Shown here: positions 32,429 to 41,822 of the stretch, in pieces
Layout: every line of letters starts with the position of its first letter
Numbering within the stretch: position 1 is the stretch's first letter
NCBI GenBank assembly: GCA_017453335.1
Contig: JAFTKI010000070.1
Span: 1-64,000 of the forward strand
From: Clostridia bacterium
GTDB lineage: Bacteria; Bacillota_A; Clostridia; Oscillospirales; CAG-272
Direction of reading: 5' to 3'
Length of the DNA stretch: 64,000 nucleotides
Translations under genes and position numbers: made by a program
Notes under the pieces: generated by a model
What the model was told of the DNA's origin: nothing
Seen by the model: the letters and a program-made list of their open reading frames with translations, nothing else
Databases searched by the model: none

Positions 32429-34639
32429 TCAGAGATCGGGCGGCTCGGGGAGCGGAGGCTCGTCGCCATTTCCGATCGGCAACGCCCCTTGCGGTCTTGC
32501 CGCAAACGAGCGTTTTTCAAAATCAAATACCGCTCTGCCGTTTTCCAGCTTCAGGGCGGCATCAAAGCTCTTTCCCGATTTCGGCGAAACAAATCCGCTG
32601 ATCACCGAGGTTTTTCCCGTTTCGGTCAGTTCCTTCAGCAGTGCCAGCGAGATCACGCGATTGCAAATACTGATATTGACCGAAAATTTACAGCCTTCCT
32701 TGTAGCCCGAACAGCCGTAAAAATTCCTCTGGCGCTTCATATCTCTGCCGCAAAGCGGACACTTGGCAACCACGTCACCAAAAAAGCCCGTATCGCTTTG
32801 CCGTGCGAACTCGGCGTCACTTTTTTTCTCAAACACCTCTCGGATCTCGTTTTGCGCAAGCTTGACGCTCTCGTCTACGCTCATCTGTCCTCGATAGACC
32901 TTTTTGAGTGCCTGACCAAGCTGTGAGGTCTTATATTTATCCATCGTAATCTGCATTTGGAGCAATGCTTCGATCAGAAATTCACCGCCCGGCAGGATGG
33001 TGTAAACATCCTTTTTCAGATCAATATAGCCGCTTTTTCTCGCATTGTCGATGATGCCCGTGCGAGTTGCCTCGGTTCCAAGCTCCAAGCCCTCAAAAAT
33101 GGCTCGGTAGTCCTCGCTGTCATCCACGTGAGCGCCTTCTTCGCTCTCTGCGGCTTCCTTTGCCGCTTTTTTCTCATCCTTAAAGGGATTTTTGAGATAG
33201 TTGTTCAGCGTTTCGATGGTATAGTGCTTGGGCGGAGAGGTCTCCTTTTCGGTGGGTTTAAAGTCGATGTTGACCGCGTCTCCCTTTTGGAGCGGCGGCA
33301 GGATCTTATCCTTTTGGTTGTAATCGTCGTACTTTGTCCAGCCCTTTTCCAGCATGGTCATGCCTTTGAGGACGAAGGTCTCCAATTCTCCAACGGCAAT
33401 CGTGATCTCGGTACGCGATACCACACATTCCTCTGCACAAAAGACCGCGACAAAGCGGCGGAACACCGTGGAATACACCTGCATCTCGCGCTCGGAAAGC
33501 TGTGTCTTGTTTGGGATCTTGTAGGTGGGAGTGAGTGCCGAGTGCGATTCGATCTTGCTGTCATCAAAGATGCCCTTGTGATCCTTGAACTGTACGGGAT
33601 ATCCCAGCTTTGCGCAGCCCGCAAGGATCTTGCGGATCTTGTCCTTTTCGGCGGTTGCAAGATACTCGGAGTTGGTACGCGGATAGGTCAGATACCCCTT
33701 TTCGTAAAGCCCCTGTACCAAGGCAAGGCTTTCCTGCATCGACATTTTATACTTTTTGCCAAGCACATTCTGCAGCTTGGAAAGCGAATACAGTTTACCC
33801 GGCGAAAGCTTGTCCCTTTTGTTCTTAACGCCTGTTACAACCGCGCCTGTTTTATTATAAAGCTCGCACATTCTCTGTGCTTTCTCGAATTCGTTCTGTT
33901 CGAACTTATTCTTCGAGGTCAGCTCTACGATCTCTCCCTTGGTCTCCTCACGGCTGACCATGGCGTAATATTTCCCCGGAACAAACTTGCGGATCGCCAT
34001 ATCACGGTCATAGATCGCCTTGACAATCGGAACGATCACACGTCCCACGCGCAACAGCGTGCCTGTTTTGAGAGAGGCGTACCGCGTCAGATTCACACCG
34101 TACAGCCAGTCAATATAGGTACGAGCAAAGCCCTCTGCCGCCAACAGATCATACTCCGCCTCTTCCTTCATTTCGGTAAGTGCTTTGGCTACCGTTTCGG
34201 GAGTCTGGTCGGGCAACCAGAGCCGCTTGAGTGTCTTTTTTGAACTCAGCGCATTTTCGATGCACAGGCGAACGATGATCTCTCCCTCGCGGTCGGCGTC
34301 CCCCGCATTCACAACCGTATCAACATCGTTTCGGTTGCAAAGCGTGCGGATCAGCTCAAACTGCCGTTTGACGCCGCTGTCAACACTTTTATCGGCTCCG
34401 CGACGCAGCTCAAAGCGAAATTTCTCGGGAAAACACGGGATATTTTTAAGCGACCACCTTGTTTCTCCCTCGGGAAGCGGTGAATAGGTCTCAATATCGC
34501 ACAGCGAAAACAGGTGACCGAATGCCCACGTTACAAGATAGCCCTCGCCCTCCAGATATCCTTGCCGCTTTTGCAGATTCCCGATTCCTGCGGCAATATT
34601 ACGCGCCAGACTCGGCTTTTCGGCAATAATTAAGATCAT
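32429..34639 (-). CDS. topB: DNA topoisomerase III
   Basis: A 736-residue type IA topoisomerase. The toprim domain has IIAEKPSLARNIA and the metal motif GDADREGEI; the catalytic tyrosine is in GYLTYPRTNSEYL. The C-terminus carries a zinc-ribbon-like region (KCPLCGRDMKRQRNFYGCSGYKEGC) and a Topo-C repeat. The ATG at 34639 follows AGGAGGGG. TopB copies often travel on mobile elements, but nothing else here suggests that; it is probably a resident decatenase. Confidence 0.93.
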   Translation of the reverse strand: MILIIAEKPSLARNIAAGIGNLQKRQGYLEGEGYLVTWAFGHLFSLCDIETYSPLPEGETRWSLKNIPCFPEKFRFELRRGADKSVDSGVKRQFELIRTLCNRNDVDTVVNAGDADREGEIIVRLCIENALSSKKTLKRLWLPDQTPETVAKALTEMKEEAEYDLLAAEGFARTYIDWLYGVNLTRYASLKTGTLLRVGRVIVPIVKAIYDRDMAIRKFVPGKYYAMVSREETKGEIVELTSKNKFEQNEFEKAQRMCELYNKTGAVVTGVKNKRDKLSPGKLYSLSKLQNVLGKKYKMSMQESLALVQGLYEKGYLTYPRTNSEYLATAEKDKIRKILAGCAKLGYPVQFKDHKGIFDDSKIESHSALTPTYKIPNKTQLSEREMQVYSTVFRRFVAVFCAEECVVSRTEITIAVGELETFVLKGMTMLEKGWTKYDDYNQKDKILPPLQKGDAVNIDFKPTEKETSPPKHYTIETLNNYLKNPFKDEKKAAKEAAESEEGAHVDDSEDYRAIFEGLELGTEATRTGIIDNARKSGYIDLKKDVYTILPGGEFLIEALLQMQITMDKYKTSQLGQALKKVYRGQMSVDESVKLAQNEIREVFEKKSDAEFARQSDTGFFGDVVAKCPLCGRDMKRQRNFYGCSGYKEGCKFSVNISICNRVISLALLKELTETGKTSVISGFVSPKSGKSFDAALKLENGRAVFDFEKRSFAARPQGALPIGNGDEPPLPEPPDL

Positions 34640-34669
34640 TGTGTCCCCTCCTTCCCAAAAGACAATAAA

Positions 34670-34703
34670 ACCGCAGTCCTGCAACCGCGCGCAGAACTGC
34701 GGT
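34670..34703 (-). terminator. Terminator after the P-loop gene
   Basis: ACCGCAGT (34670-34677) pairs with ACTGCGGT (34696-34703), with TTTTATTGTCTTTT following on the minus strand. Confidence 0.8.
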
Positions 34704-34717
34704 AGTTATTGAAAAAA

Positions 34718-35125
34718 TTACATAAATTTACGCAAAGCGTCGGACACGTCGGATTCGGGCATGGAAACCGTCATCGTCATATTCAGTCCGATCTTTTCGA
34801 TCAACTTATCCAACTCTGCAACCAGCGTTTCAAACGCGGGGATATCACCCTTGCAGATCTTGAGAGTGCTGTCGATGAACAGATCGGTTACATCGTGGTT
34901 GCTTGCCAAAATACCTGCTACAAATCCGTACAGGGACTGTGCATCATCTACCATGTATTCGTCCACGTCGATCAAACGCGCGGTCGGCTTAATATCATAT
35001 CTCAGTTTAACACCCTTTTCAATGCAAACGACATCGCCCTTGGTCACTTCCAGAGCGCCGTTTACCAGATTGATCAGAGTTTTGGTTTTACCCGTACCTT
35101 TTACGCCAATGATTAATTTTAACAT
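34718..35125 (-). CDS. Small P-loop ATP-binding protein, function unknown
   Basis: A 135-residue protein with a Walker A motif at the N-terminus (IIGVKGTGKTKTLINL) and a candidate Walker B strand (TDLFIDSTLK). Homologues in Clostridia are sometimes labelled PilT-like, but it is far too short for a PilT motor and no pilus genes are near. It has its own promoter (35179-35207) and terminator. Confidence 0.7.
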   Translation of the reverse strand: MLKLIIGVKGTGKTKTLINLVNGALEVTKGDVVCIEKGVKLRYDIKPTARLIDVDEYMVDDAQSLYGFVAGILASNHDVTDLFIDSTLKICKGDIPAFETLVAELDKLIEKIGLNMTMTVSMPESDVSDALRKFM

Positions 35126-35178
35126 ACTAATACCTCCACATATCCGGACAAATATGGAAAATCTGTCCTGGTACTCTT

Positions 35179-35207
35179 ATTATAACAAATTTCACATCTA
35201 AAGTCAA
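35179..35207 (-). promoter_or_regulatory. Promoter for the P-loop gene
   Basis: On the minus strand TTGACT (35207-35202), 17 bases, TATAAT (35184-35179). Confidence 0.8.
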
Positions 35208-35228
35208 GAGGTTTTCGTCTCTTATTGG

Positions 35229-36569
35229 TTAATTTTTCAGTCTTTCTTCCAAATCAGCGCGCAAATCCTCGTATCCGGGCTTGCCGAGCAGTGCAAACAT
35301 ATTCTTTTTGTAGGATTCTACACCGGGCTGGTCGAAGGGATTGACCGACAACAGATATCCCGAGATCGCACAAACAAGCTCGAAGAAATACAACAACTCG
35401 CCCAATGCGTACTCGGAGCGGTCGCTGACCTCGATCAGAATATTGGGAACTCCGCCGTCAACGTGTGCCAGGATCGTTCCCTGCATTGCGGTCTTTTTCA
35501 CCAGATTGAGTTCCTTACCCGACAGGAAGTTCAATCCGTCCACATTATCGGGATCCACGGGGATCTCAAAGCTGCTGCCCGTGTCGGCGATGTCGATCAC
35601 CGTCTCAAACAGATTGCGGCTTCCGTCCTGGATAAACTGTCCCAGCGAGTGCAGATCGGTGGAGAAAATAACCGATGCGGGATAAATTCCCTTTCCGTCT
35701 TTTCCTTCGCTCTCACCAAAGAGCTGCTTCCACCATTCGTTGAACATTGCCGAGAAAGGCTCGTAGCTTGCCAGAACCTCGATGCTCTTGCCTTTTCTGT
35801 ACAGAATATTACGGATCGCGGCATAGCGATAGCAATCGTTTTTGGAAAGATCGGAATCGGTGTAAGCGTGGCTTGCGGCTGCGGCACCCTTCATCAATTC
35901 TTCAATGTTGATACCTGCCGTTGCAATGGGCAAAAGTCCCACAGCGGTGAGCACCGAGAAGCGTCCTCCGACATCGTCGGGAACAACGAAGGTCTCGTAA
36001 CCTGCATCGGTGGAAAACTTTTTGAGAGTTCCGCGTGCGCGGTCGGTGGTCACGAAAATACGCTCTCTTGCGCCTTCCTTACCGTACTTCTTCTCCAACA
36101 GGGCGCGGAAGACACGGAATGCGATCGCGGGCTCGGTGGTAGTACCCGACTTGGAGATTACGTTCACGCAAACGTCCTTACCCTCACAAAGTGCCAGCAA
36201 TTCATTGAGAGAATCCGAGCTGATGCAGTTGCCTGCAAAGTAAATATCGGGAGTGTCCTTTTTCAAATTATTGTACAAGGGCGACTTCAAATATTCGATA
36301 ACAGCGCGCGCGCCGAGATAGGAGCCTCCGATACCGATGACAACAAAGATATCGCAGCTTTTTTGGATCTTCTTTGCGGCGGCTTGGATTCTTGCGAATT
36401 CTTCCTTATCGTACGCCTCGGGCAGATCTACCCAACCCAGAAAATCGCTGCCGGGGCCGCTCTTTTCGCGGAGCATCCGATCGGCGGCAGTGATCTGCGC
36501 TTGCATAAAGTTGATTTCGTGTTCACGGATAAATGAAGAAACATATTTGTCGTTTAATTTGATGGACAT
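35229..36569 (-). CDS. pgi: Glucose-6-phosphate isomerase
   Basis: A 446-residue glycolytic enzyme of the short bacterial type. Motifs: [54 protein letters not shown] and the C-terminal [13 protein letters not shown]. It is monocistronic, with a promoter at 36608-36636. Confidence 0.97.
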   Translation of the reverse strand: MSIKLNDKYVSSFIREHEINFMQAQITAADRMLREKSGPGSDFLGWVDLPEAYDKEEFARIQAAAKKIQKSCDIFVVIGIGGSYLGARAVIEYLKSPLYNNLKKDTPDIYFAGNCISSDSLNELLALCEGKDVCVNVISKSGTTTEPAIAFRVFRALLEKKYGKEGARERIFVTTDRARGTLKKFSTDAGYETFVVPDDVGGRFSVLTAVGLLPIATAGINIEELMKGAAAASHAYTDSDLSKNDCYRYAAIRNILYRKGKSIEVLASYEPFSAMFNEWWKQLFGESEGKDGKGIYPASVIFSTDLHSLGQFIQDGSRNLFETVIDIADTGSSFEIPVDPDNVDGLNFLSGKELNLVKKTAMQGTILAHVDGGVPNILIEVSDRSEYALGELLYFFELVCAISGYLLSVNPFDQPGVESYKKNMFALLGKPGYEDLRADLEERLKN

Positions 36570-36607
36570 AACAACCAGAACCTTTCTTTTATGGGATTAC
36601 AACGTAT

Positions 36608-36636
36608 ATTATACAACATCTCTTTCAAAAAAGCAA
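36608..36636 (-). promoter_or_regulatory. pgi promoter
   Basis: On the minus strand TTGCTT (36636-36631), 17 bases, TATAAT (36613-36608). Confidence 0.75.
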
Positions 36637-36671
36637 TATCAAAATGCAAAAAATCATGTTTTTTCCTGTAT

Positions 36672-36704
36672 TTAAATGAGTAAAAATTTTGCCAGCAGCC
36701 GCTA
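36672..36704 (-). other. TAG stop of the D,D-carboxypeptidase followed by nine in-frame codons and TAA
   Basis: After the TAG at 36704-36702 the frame continues RLLAKFLLI and ends in TAA at 36674-36672. With any residue at the TAG, the end becomes DFFEIF-x-RLLAKFLLI, an amphipathic helix of the sort that anchors these enzymes to the membrane. It is the only terminal TAG seen in 62 genes of this window. Confidence 0.5.
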
Positions 36705-37877
36705 AAAAATCTCAAAGAAATCGATCTTTGGAACATCTGCACCCGATACGATGGGAACACTGCCGATCTTTTCCTCTCCCAAGTAAAACTCACGGGTTCC
36801 CACAGCATCCCCCGCCTTGACGGGAGCCGTCAGGAACTCGGGCAGAGCGGTGCGGACCTCAACCGAGGAAAGAGACGATTTCGGAAGCACACATCGGAAT
36901 TCTTGGCACAAAAGAGGGCAACTCTCCTCTTTTCCACCTTGTACAGAAAGCGGTTCAAGCGCACTTTCCTCTGCCGTGTAAAGCCCAAAGCTTGCAAAGC
37001 CCCAATCCAGAAGCTGCGTTGCAATTGCATTACGGGAATCTCTTGATTCGGCACCCATGATCACGCAGATCAGGGAGAGATCCTCGCGCTCGGCAGTCAC
37101 GCTGACGCAAAAGCCCGCCTTGGAGGTAGAGCCTGTTTTCAATCCGGTACATCCAGGATAAAAGCGCACAAGCCGATTGGTATTCGTCAAGCCAAACTCC
37201 CCGTTTCGAATGGTATCCATCCAAATCGAGCTATACTGCAAAATCGTTGGATGTGCAACCAACGCCCGTGACATCAGCGCAATATCCTTTGCGCTGGTCA
37301 GATGCGACTCGGCAGTATCATCAAGCCCCGTTACGTTTTCAAATTTCGTGTCGGTCATCCCAAGCTCGGCGGCACGTTTGTTCATTTTTTCAACAAATGA
37401 AGGAACACTGCCCGCCACAAACTCGGCAAGTGCCACCGCCGCATCGTTGGCAGACGCGATCACAACGCTTTTGAGCAGATCCTCAAGCGACATCTGCTCC
37501 CCTTCCTTCAAATAGACCTGCGATCCACCCATAGATGCCGCATTCGCCGATACCGTTACGGTGCTGTCCAACCGCACGATGCCCGCGTCCAGCGCCTCCA
37601 TCACCAAAAGAAGCGTCATGATCTTGGTCACCGATGCAGGCGGAAGTGCCTCGTTCGCGTTTTGCGTGTAAAGAACCGTTCCCGTAGTCGCCTCCATCAA
37701 CACCGCACTTTTGCAAGGCAGATTGAAGGAGCCGTCCTCTGCCCCCACTTCGAATACATCGGAAGGATCTCCCTCAACAGAGATCGGGATCGGCTCTGCC
37801 GAGATCGGCAAAGCACTTCCGAGTGCAAAAGATACGATCAGCAACCACGTAAAGATTTGATTCCACGGTTTTCTCAT
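36702..37877 (-). CDS. D-alanyl-D-alanine carboxypeptidase (DacF/PBP5 type)
   Basis: A 391-residue exported penicillin-binding protein that trims the terminal D-Ala of peptidoglycan stem peptides. It has a signal peptide (residues about 1-28) and the serine-peptidase motifs SVTK (PPASVTKIMTLL), SAN (IASANDAAVALAEF) and KTG (GLKTGSTSKAG), then a PBP5-like C-terminal domain. The ATG at 37877 is spaced six bases from GAGGTG. The annotated stop is TAG directly after DFFEIF, cutting the usual amphipathic anchor helix; in-frame reading to 36672 would restore it. Without the helix the enzyme might be released from the membrane. Confidence 0.92.
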   Translation of the reverse strand: MRKPWNQIFTWLLIVSFALGSALPISAEPIPISVEGDPSDVFEVGAEDGSFNLPCKSAVLMEATTGTVLYTQNANEALPPASVTKIMTLLLVMEALDAGIVRLDSTVTVSANAASMGGSQVYLKEGEQMSLEDLLKSVVIASANDAAVALAEFVAGSVPSFVEKMNKRAAELGMTDTKFENVTGLDDTAESHLTSAKDIALMSRALVAHPTILQYSSIWMDTIRNGEFGLTNTNRLVRFYPGCTGLKTGSTSKAGFCVSVTAEREDLSLICVIMGAESRDSRNAIATQLLDWGFASFGLYTAEESALEPLSVQGGKEESCPLLCQEFRCVLPKSSLSSVEVRTALPEFLTAPVKAGDAVGTREFYLGEEKIGSVPIVSGADVPKIDFFEIF

Positions 37878-37924
37878 ATTCATCACCTCGACACAACTTA
37901 TGTCAAGTCTGCCTGAAATATACC

Positions 37925-37960
37925 AAAGAGGCATCCGCTCGATCGCGCGGACGCCTCTTT
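37925..37960. terminator. Terminator after galM
   Basis: AAAGAGGC (37925-37932) pairs with GCCTCTTT (37953-37960), with an inner TCCGC/GCGGA pairing. It ends the gal operon on the minus strand. Confidence 0.75.
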
Positions 37961-37975
37961 GATTGTTTCTTGGTA

Positions 37976-39037
37976 TTATTGCTTCACCGAGAATTGATAA
38001 ACAGTGGTATAGTCGTATTTCTCCCCGGGATTGAGGATGATATCGTCAAAGCCCGCGTGATGGATCGCATCGGGTGTCTTTTGCGTTTCCAGACAGAAGA
38101 GCGACTGCAGATTCTGCGGATAGCCTCCCTTGAAAGGATGCTCGGAATTATCAAGGAAATTGCCGCTGTAGAACTGCACACAGGGCTGGTTGGTAAACAC
38201 CTGCATCATGCGTCCGCTGTTGGGCTCGTAAACCACGATTCTTTGTACAGGCTCCTTGGTCTCGCCGCCCGTAAAGCAGAAGCAGTGGTCGTAACCGCCT
38301 GCCAGACCGAGATCGGTGTTGGTGAGATCAAAGTCGCGCCCGATCGTTTTGGGATCACGGAAATCAAAGGGAGTTCCCTCCACCGATTGGCGGACACCCG
38401 TCGGAATCAGCCCCTCATCGGTGGGCAGGTACTTATCTGCGTCCATCTGCAAAACGTGATCAAAGATCTTGCCCGAAGCATAGCCGCCCAAGTTGAAGTA
38501 GGCATGGTTGGTCAGGTTCACGATCGTCTTTTTATCGGTGGTTGCTTCATAACGGATCGACAATGCGTTGGAAGCAAGCAACGCATAAGTTACGGTGACC
38601 TGCAGGGTTCCGGGATAGCCCTCCTCACCGTCGGGAGAGGTGTAGCTGAGGATCAGCTTCGGCTCATCCCCGTCAACGGGCTTTACACTCCAAACCTTAT
38701 GCGAAAAGCCGACCTTACCGCCGTGCAATGCGTTTCCGTTGTTGTTTTTAAAGATCTTGTAGTCCTTACCGTCCAAGGAATATTCTCCCTTGGCAATACG
38801 GTTTGCGGTTCTTCCGACCAATGCGCCGATATAGCCGTTTCCAAGCACGTAGTCACGCAAGGAATCATAGCCGCCCACAACGTCAGAAAGTCTGCCCCAT
38901 CGGTCGGGAACGCGGATCTCCATGATCGCACCGCCGAATTCGCAGATACGTGCGGTCATACCGTTTTGATTTTTCAGAGTGTAAGTATAGATCTCCTGTC
39001 CGCCGTCAAGCGTTCCGAAATAATTTTTCGTAATCAT
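37976..39037 (-). CDS. galM: Aldose 1-epimerase
   Basis: A 353-residue mutarotase that interconverts alpha and beta anomers of galactose or glucose. Motifs: LVGRTANRIAKGEYSLDGK (substrate Arg and Asn), NALHGGKVGFSHKVW (His), VNLTNHAYFNLGGY (catalytic His), YDHCFCF and a C-terminal QPCVQFYSGNFLD with PGEKYDYTTVYQF (catalytic Glu). It follows galE by three bases. Confidence 0.94.
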   Translation of the reverse strand: MITKNYFGTLDGGQEIYTYTLKNQNGMTARICEFGGAIMEIRVPDRWGRLSDVVGGYDSLRDYVLGNGYIGALVGRTANRIAKGEYSLDGKDYKIFKNNNGNALHGGKVGFSHKVWSVKPVDGDEPKLILSYTSPDGEEGYPGTLQVTVTYALLASNALSIRYEATTDKKTIVNLTNHAYFNLGGYASGKIFDHVLQMDADKYLPTDEGLIPTGVRQSVEGTPFDFRDPKTIGRDFDLTNTDLGLAGGYDHCFCFTGGETKEPVQRIVVYEPNSGRMMQVFTNQPCVQFYSGNFLDNSEHPFKGGYPQNLQSLFCLETQKTPDAIHHAGFDDIILNPGEKYDYTTVYQFSVKQ

Positions 39038-39040
39038 TGT

Positions 39041-40057
39041 TTACTCCTCGTATCCGTTGGGATTTTTCTTCATCCAGTTAGCAAGGTCCTCGCACATCTC
39101 TTCAATGCCGTTCTCAGCGCGCCAGCCAAGCTCGGTATACGCCTTGGTGGGATTTGCATAGCAGGTTGCAATATCTCCTGGACGGCGGTCAACGATCTTA
39201 TAATTCACGGTAAGTCCCGTTGCCTTCTCGTAAGCCTTTACGATCTCCAGCACCGAATATCCCGTTCCTGTTCCGATGTTGAAGTAGTCAACGCCCGTCA
39301 CGGTCTCTGCCTTCTCCAGCGCCTTCAGATGTGCTTTTGCAAGGTCTACCACGTGGATATAGTCACGCACACCGGTTCCGTCCTTGGTATCGTAATCGTT
39401 ACCGAAGACCGACAGATAAGGAAGTTGACCTGCCGCAACCTTTGCAACGTAAGGCAACAGATTGTTCGGGATTCCGCGCGGATTTTCACCGATCAGACCG
39501 CTCTTGTGCGCACCGATCGGATTGAAGTAACGCAGGATCGAAACACTCCACTCGTTGTCGGATACCCAAATATCCTTGAGGATGCGCTCGATCATCAGCT
39601 TGGTCTCACCGTAAGGGTTGGTGGTGGAAAGCGGAAAATCTTCGCTGATCGGAACGGTTTTGGGCATTCCGTAAACCGTTGCGGAGGAGCTGAAAACGAT
39701 TCTCTTTGCGTTGTACTTGGACATCAGATCCACCAGATTGAGGGTGCTGACGAGATTGTTGTGATAATACCAGCCGGGCTTCTGAACCGATTCGCCAACA
39801 GCCTTCAATCCTGCAAAATGGATCGCGGAATCGATCTCGGGATTCTCAACGAACACCTTTTCGAGAGCATCCTTATCGCACAGATCCACACGGTAGAACG
39901 GAAAATCCTTGCCCGTGATCTCCTTCACGCGCTCCAGCGACTTTGCGCTGCTGTTGCACAGATTATCCACTACAACAATATCATATCCTGCATTCAAAAA
40001 TTCCACTGCGGTATGGGAGCCGATAAAGCCCGCACCGCCCGTAATCAAAATAGACAT
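39041..40057 (-). CDS. galE: UDP-glucose 4-epimerase
   Basis: A 338-residue short-chain dehydrogenase-type enzyme interconverting UDP-glucose and UDP-galactose. The NAD-binding motif is [16 protein letters not shown]; the catalytic Ser and Tyr are in FSSSATVYG and NPYGETKLM. It lies between the nucleotidyltransferase (37 bp upstream) and galM. Together the three form a galactose or envelope-sugar operon lacking galK and galT. Confidence 0.95.
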   Translation of the reverse strand: MSILITGGAGFIGSHTAVEFLNAGYDIVVVDNLCNSSAKSLERVKEITGKDFPFYRVDLCDKDALEKVFVENPEIDSAIHFAGLKAVGESVQKPGWYYHNNLVSTLNLVDLMSKYNAKRIVFSSSATVYGMPKTVPISEDFPLSTTNPYGETKLMIERILKDIWVSDNEWSVSILRYFNPIGAHKSGLIGENPRGIPNNLLPYVAKVAAGQLPYLSVFGNDYDTKDGTGVRDYIHVVDLAKAHLKALEKAETVTGVDYFNIGTGTGYSVLEIVKAYEKATGLTVNYKIVDRRPGDIATCYANPTKAYTELGWRAENGIEEMCEDLANWMKKNPNGYEE

Positions 40058-40094
40058 TTCAATCTCTCCTTTTCAAATTATATGACCGTCCCGA

Positions 40095-41006
40095 TCATGC
40101 CCAGAGATTCTCGGGATATTCTCCGCTGTCGATCAGCGCGCGGATAGACGCCTTAACGCTTGCCTTATCCTCAGCGTAGGTCACGCCGTACCACATCGAT
40201 TTGGTGGGATATACGCGCACATCGCAATAGCCCTTGATCCGCTGGGTATCAACCGATGCGGGCAGATAGTATTCTGCCTTCATGGGATTGTCGCCAAGGT
40301 TGGACAGGAATTTTACGAAATCCTCCTCCAAGTGCGCAAAGATATCGGGAGTGAAGCCCCAGCAGTTCATCGAAACAATGGTGTCAAGAGGCAGATCCAC
40401 CCAAGTCTTGCCATCATCGTCAAGATATTCGGCGCCGCCCTCTTTCTTTTGGATCTTGGTGCGCTCGGTAACGCCGCCCAGCATATCCGCTGTGTCAACG
40501 ATACACTGTCCGCGCGAAACGGTACCGTTATCGGTAAGCGTATTTCCAAGGCGGAAGCCTACCATACAATGATGTGCCACACCGTTCTCTGCAGTTGCGG
40601 TTTTCAGATGCTTTGCAAGCTGCATAAAGGTATCTCTTCCGTAAAAATCATCTGCGTTGATCACGGCGAAATTGTCCTTTACAACATCGCGCACACAGTA
40701 GATCGCGTGTCCCGTTCCCCACGGCTTGGTTCTGCCCTCGGGAAGTGTAAAGCCTGCGGGCAGATCATCACCCTTCTGGAAGGCGTAGGTCACCTTGATC
40801 TTCTTTTCAATACGGCTGCCAACCGTTTCACGGAAGGCATCCAGATTTTCTTCCTTGATAATAAACACAACGTGATCAAATCCTGCCTGTACTGCATCAT
40901 AGATCGAAAAATCAAGGATAAATTCCCCATTCTCGGTCATGGGATCCAGTTGCTTCAGTCCGCCGTAGCGCGAACCCATACCTGCTGCCAAAATTACGAG
41001 TGTCAT
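40095..41006 (-). CDS. Sugar-phosphate nucleotidyltransferase-like protein
   Basis: A 303-residue protein of the NTP_transferase fold. It starts MTLVILAAGMGSRYGGLKQ, the signature for nucleotide binding, and has VINADDFYGRD with the metal-binding Asp residues. The ATG at 41006 is preceded by GGAGGTC. Being first in an operon with galE and galM, it may make a UDP-hexose and stand in for galT or galU, but the sugar and nucleotide cannot be read from the sequence. Confidence 0.8.
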   Translation of the reverse strand: MTLVILAAGMGSRYGGLKQLDPMTENGEFILDFSIYDAVQAGFDHVVFIIKEENLDAFRETVGSRIEKKIKVTYAFQKGDDLPAGFTLPEGRTKPWGTGHAIYCVRDVVKDNFAVINADDFYGRDTFMQLAKHLKTATAENGVAHHCMVGFRLGNTLTDNGTVSRGQCIVDTADMLGGVTERTKIQKKEGGAEYLDDDGKTWVDLPLDTIVSMNCWGFTPDIFAHLEEDFVKFLSNLGDNPMKAEYYLPASVDTQRIKGYCDVRVYPTKSMWYGVTYAEDKASVKASIRALIDSGEYPENLWA

Positions 41007-41047
41007 ATATGAAAGACCTCCGATCAGATTATTTTTATACATCTCTT

Positions 41048-41076
41048 AGTATACACGAAAACGCCCGAAAAGTAAA
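41048..41076 (-). promoter_or_regulatory. gal operon promoter
   Basis: On the minus strand TTTACT (41076-41071), 17 bases, TATACT (41053-41048). Confidence 0.7.
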
Positions 41077-41124
41077 GACCTTTTTTCATTTTTTCCCAAA
41101 TTTCTTTTGCTGAAAAAACGAGAG

Positions 41125-41165
41125 TGGGAGGACAGCCTCTGTTTTCGCAGAAGCAAGTCCTCCCA
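41125..41165 (-). terminator. Histidine operon terminator
   Basis: TGGGAGGAC (41125-41133) pairs with GTCCTCCCA (41157-41165), with an inner TCTG/CAGA stem. The minus strand continues into a T-run (CGTTTTTTC). It lies five bases past the hisIE stop. Confidence 0.8.
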
Positions 41166-41169
41166 ATGA

Positions 41170-41820
41170 TTATTTCGTCATTTTTTCCTGCTTGACCTTG
41201 TGGTCGATCACGTGGCGGGATGCCAACTCACGGTTGATATCCTCCAGAGAAATTCCCATCTCGATCATCAGCACCATTACATGGTATACAAGGTCAGAGA
41301 TCTCATAGATCGTTTCTGCCTTGTCGTCTGCCTTTCCCGCAATGATGACCTCGGTGCATTCCTCGCCCACCTTTTTCAGAATCTTGTCGATTCCCTTTTC
41401 AAACAGATAGGTGGTATAGGAGCCTTCCTTTTTCTCGATCTTGCGTCCGCGGATCACGTCCATGAGTCCCTGCAGAGAGAAAGCCGAGAGCGTATCGCTT
41501 TCGTAAACGTAATCGTTGAAGCAGGAATCAGCCCCCGTGTGGCAAGCGGGACCGTCCTTTTGAACCAGCACGGTCAAAGCGTCTCTGTCACAGTCCGCCA
41601 TAATGTTGACGATGTGCTGACGGTTGCCAGAGGTCTCTCCCTTTCTCCAAAGCTCTTGGCGAGAGCGCGACCAGAAGCAGGTCATACCCTCCTTGATGCT
41701 GATCTCCAGTGATTCACGGTTCATATACGCCACGGTGAGCACCTTTTTGGATTCGGCATCCACCACAACGGCAGGGATCAAGCCCTTTTCATCAAATTTC
41801 AGTTCGTCTATGTTCAACAT
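41170..41820 (-). CDS. hisI: Phosphoribosyl-AMP cyclohydrolase / phosphoribosyl-ATP diphosphatase
   Basis: A 216-residue HisIE fusion catalysing steps 2 and 3 of histidine synthesis. The HisI half has MTCFWSRSRQELWRKGETSGN and the zinc ligands in DCDRDALTVLV, PACHTG and DSCF. The HisE half has GSYTTYLFEKGIDKILKKVGEECTEVII. It is the last gene of the operon, two bases after hisF. Confidence 0.96.
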   Translation of the reverse strand: MLNIDELKFDEKGLIPAVVVDAESKKVLTVAYMNRESLEISIKEGMTCFWSRSRQELWRKGETSGNRQHIVNIMADCDRDALTVLVQKDGPACHTGADSCFNDYVYESDTLSAFSLQGLMDVIRGRKIEKKEGSYTTYLFEKGIDKILKKVGEECTEVIIAGKADDKAETIYEISDLVYHVMVLMIEMGISLEDINRELASRHVIDHKVKQEKMTK

Positions 41821-41822
41821 GG

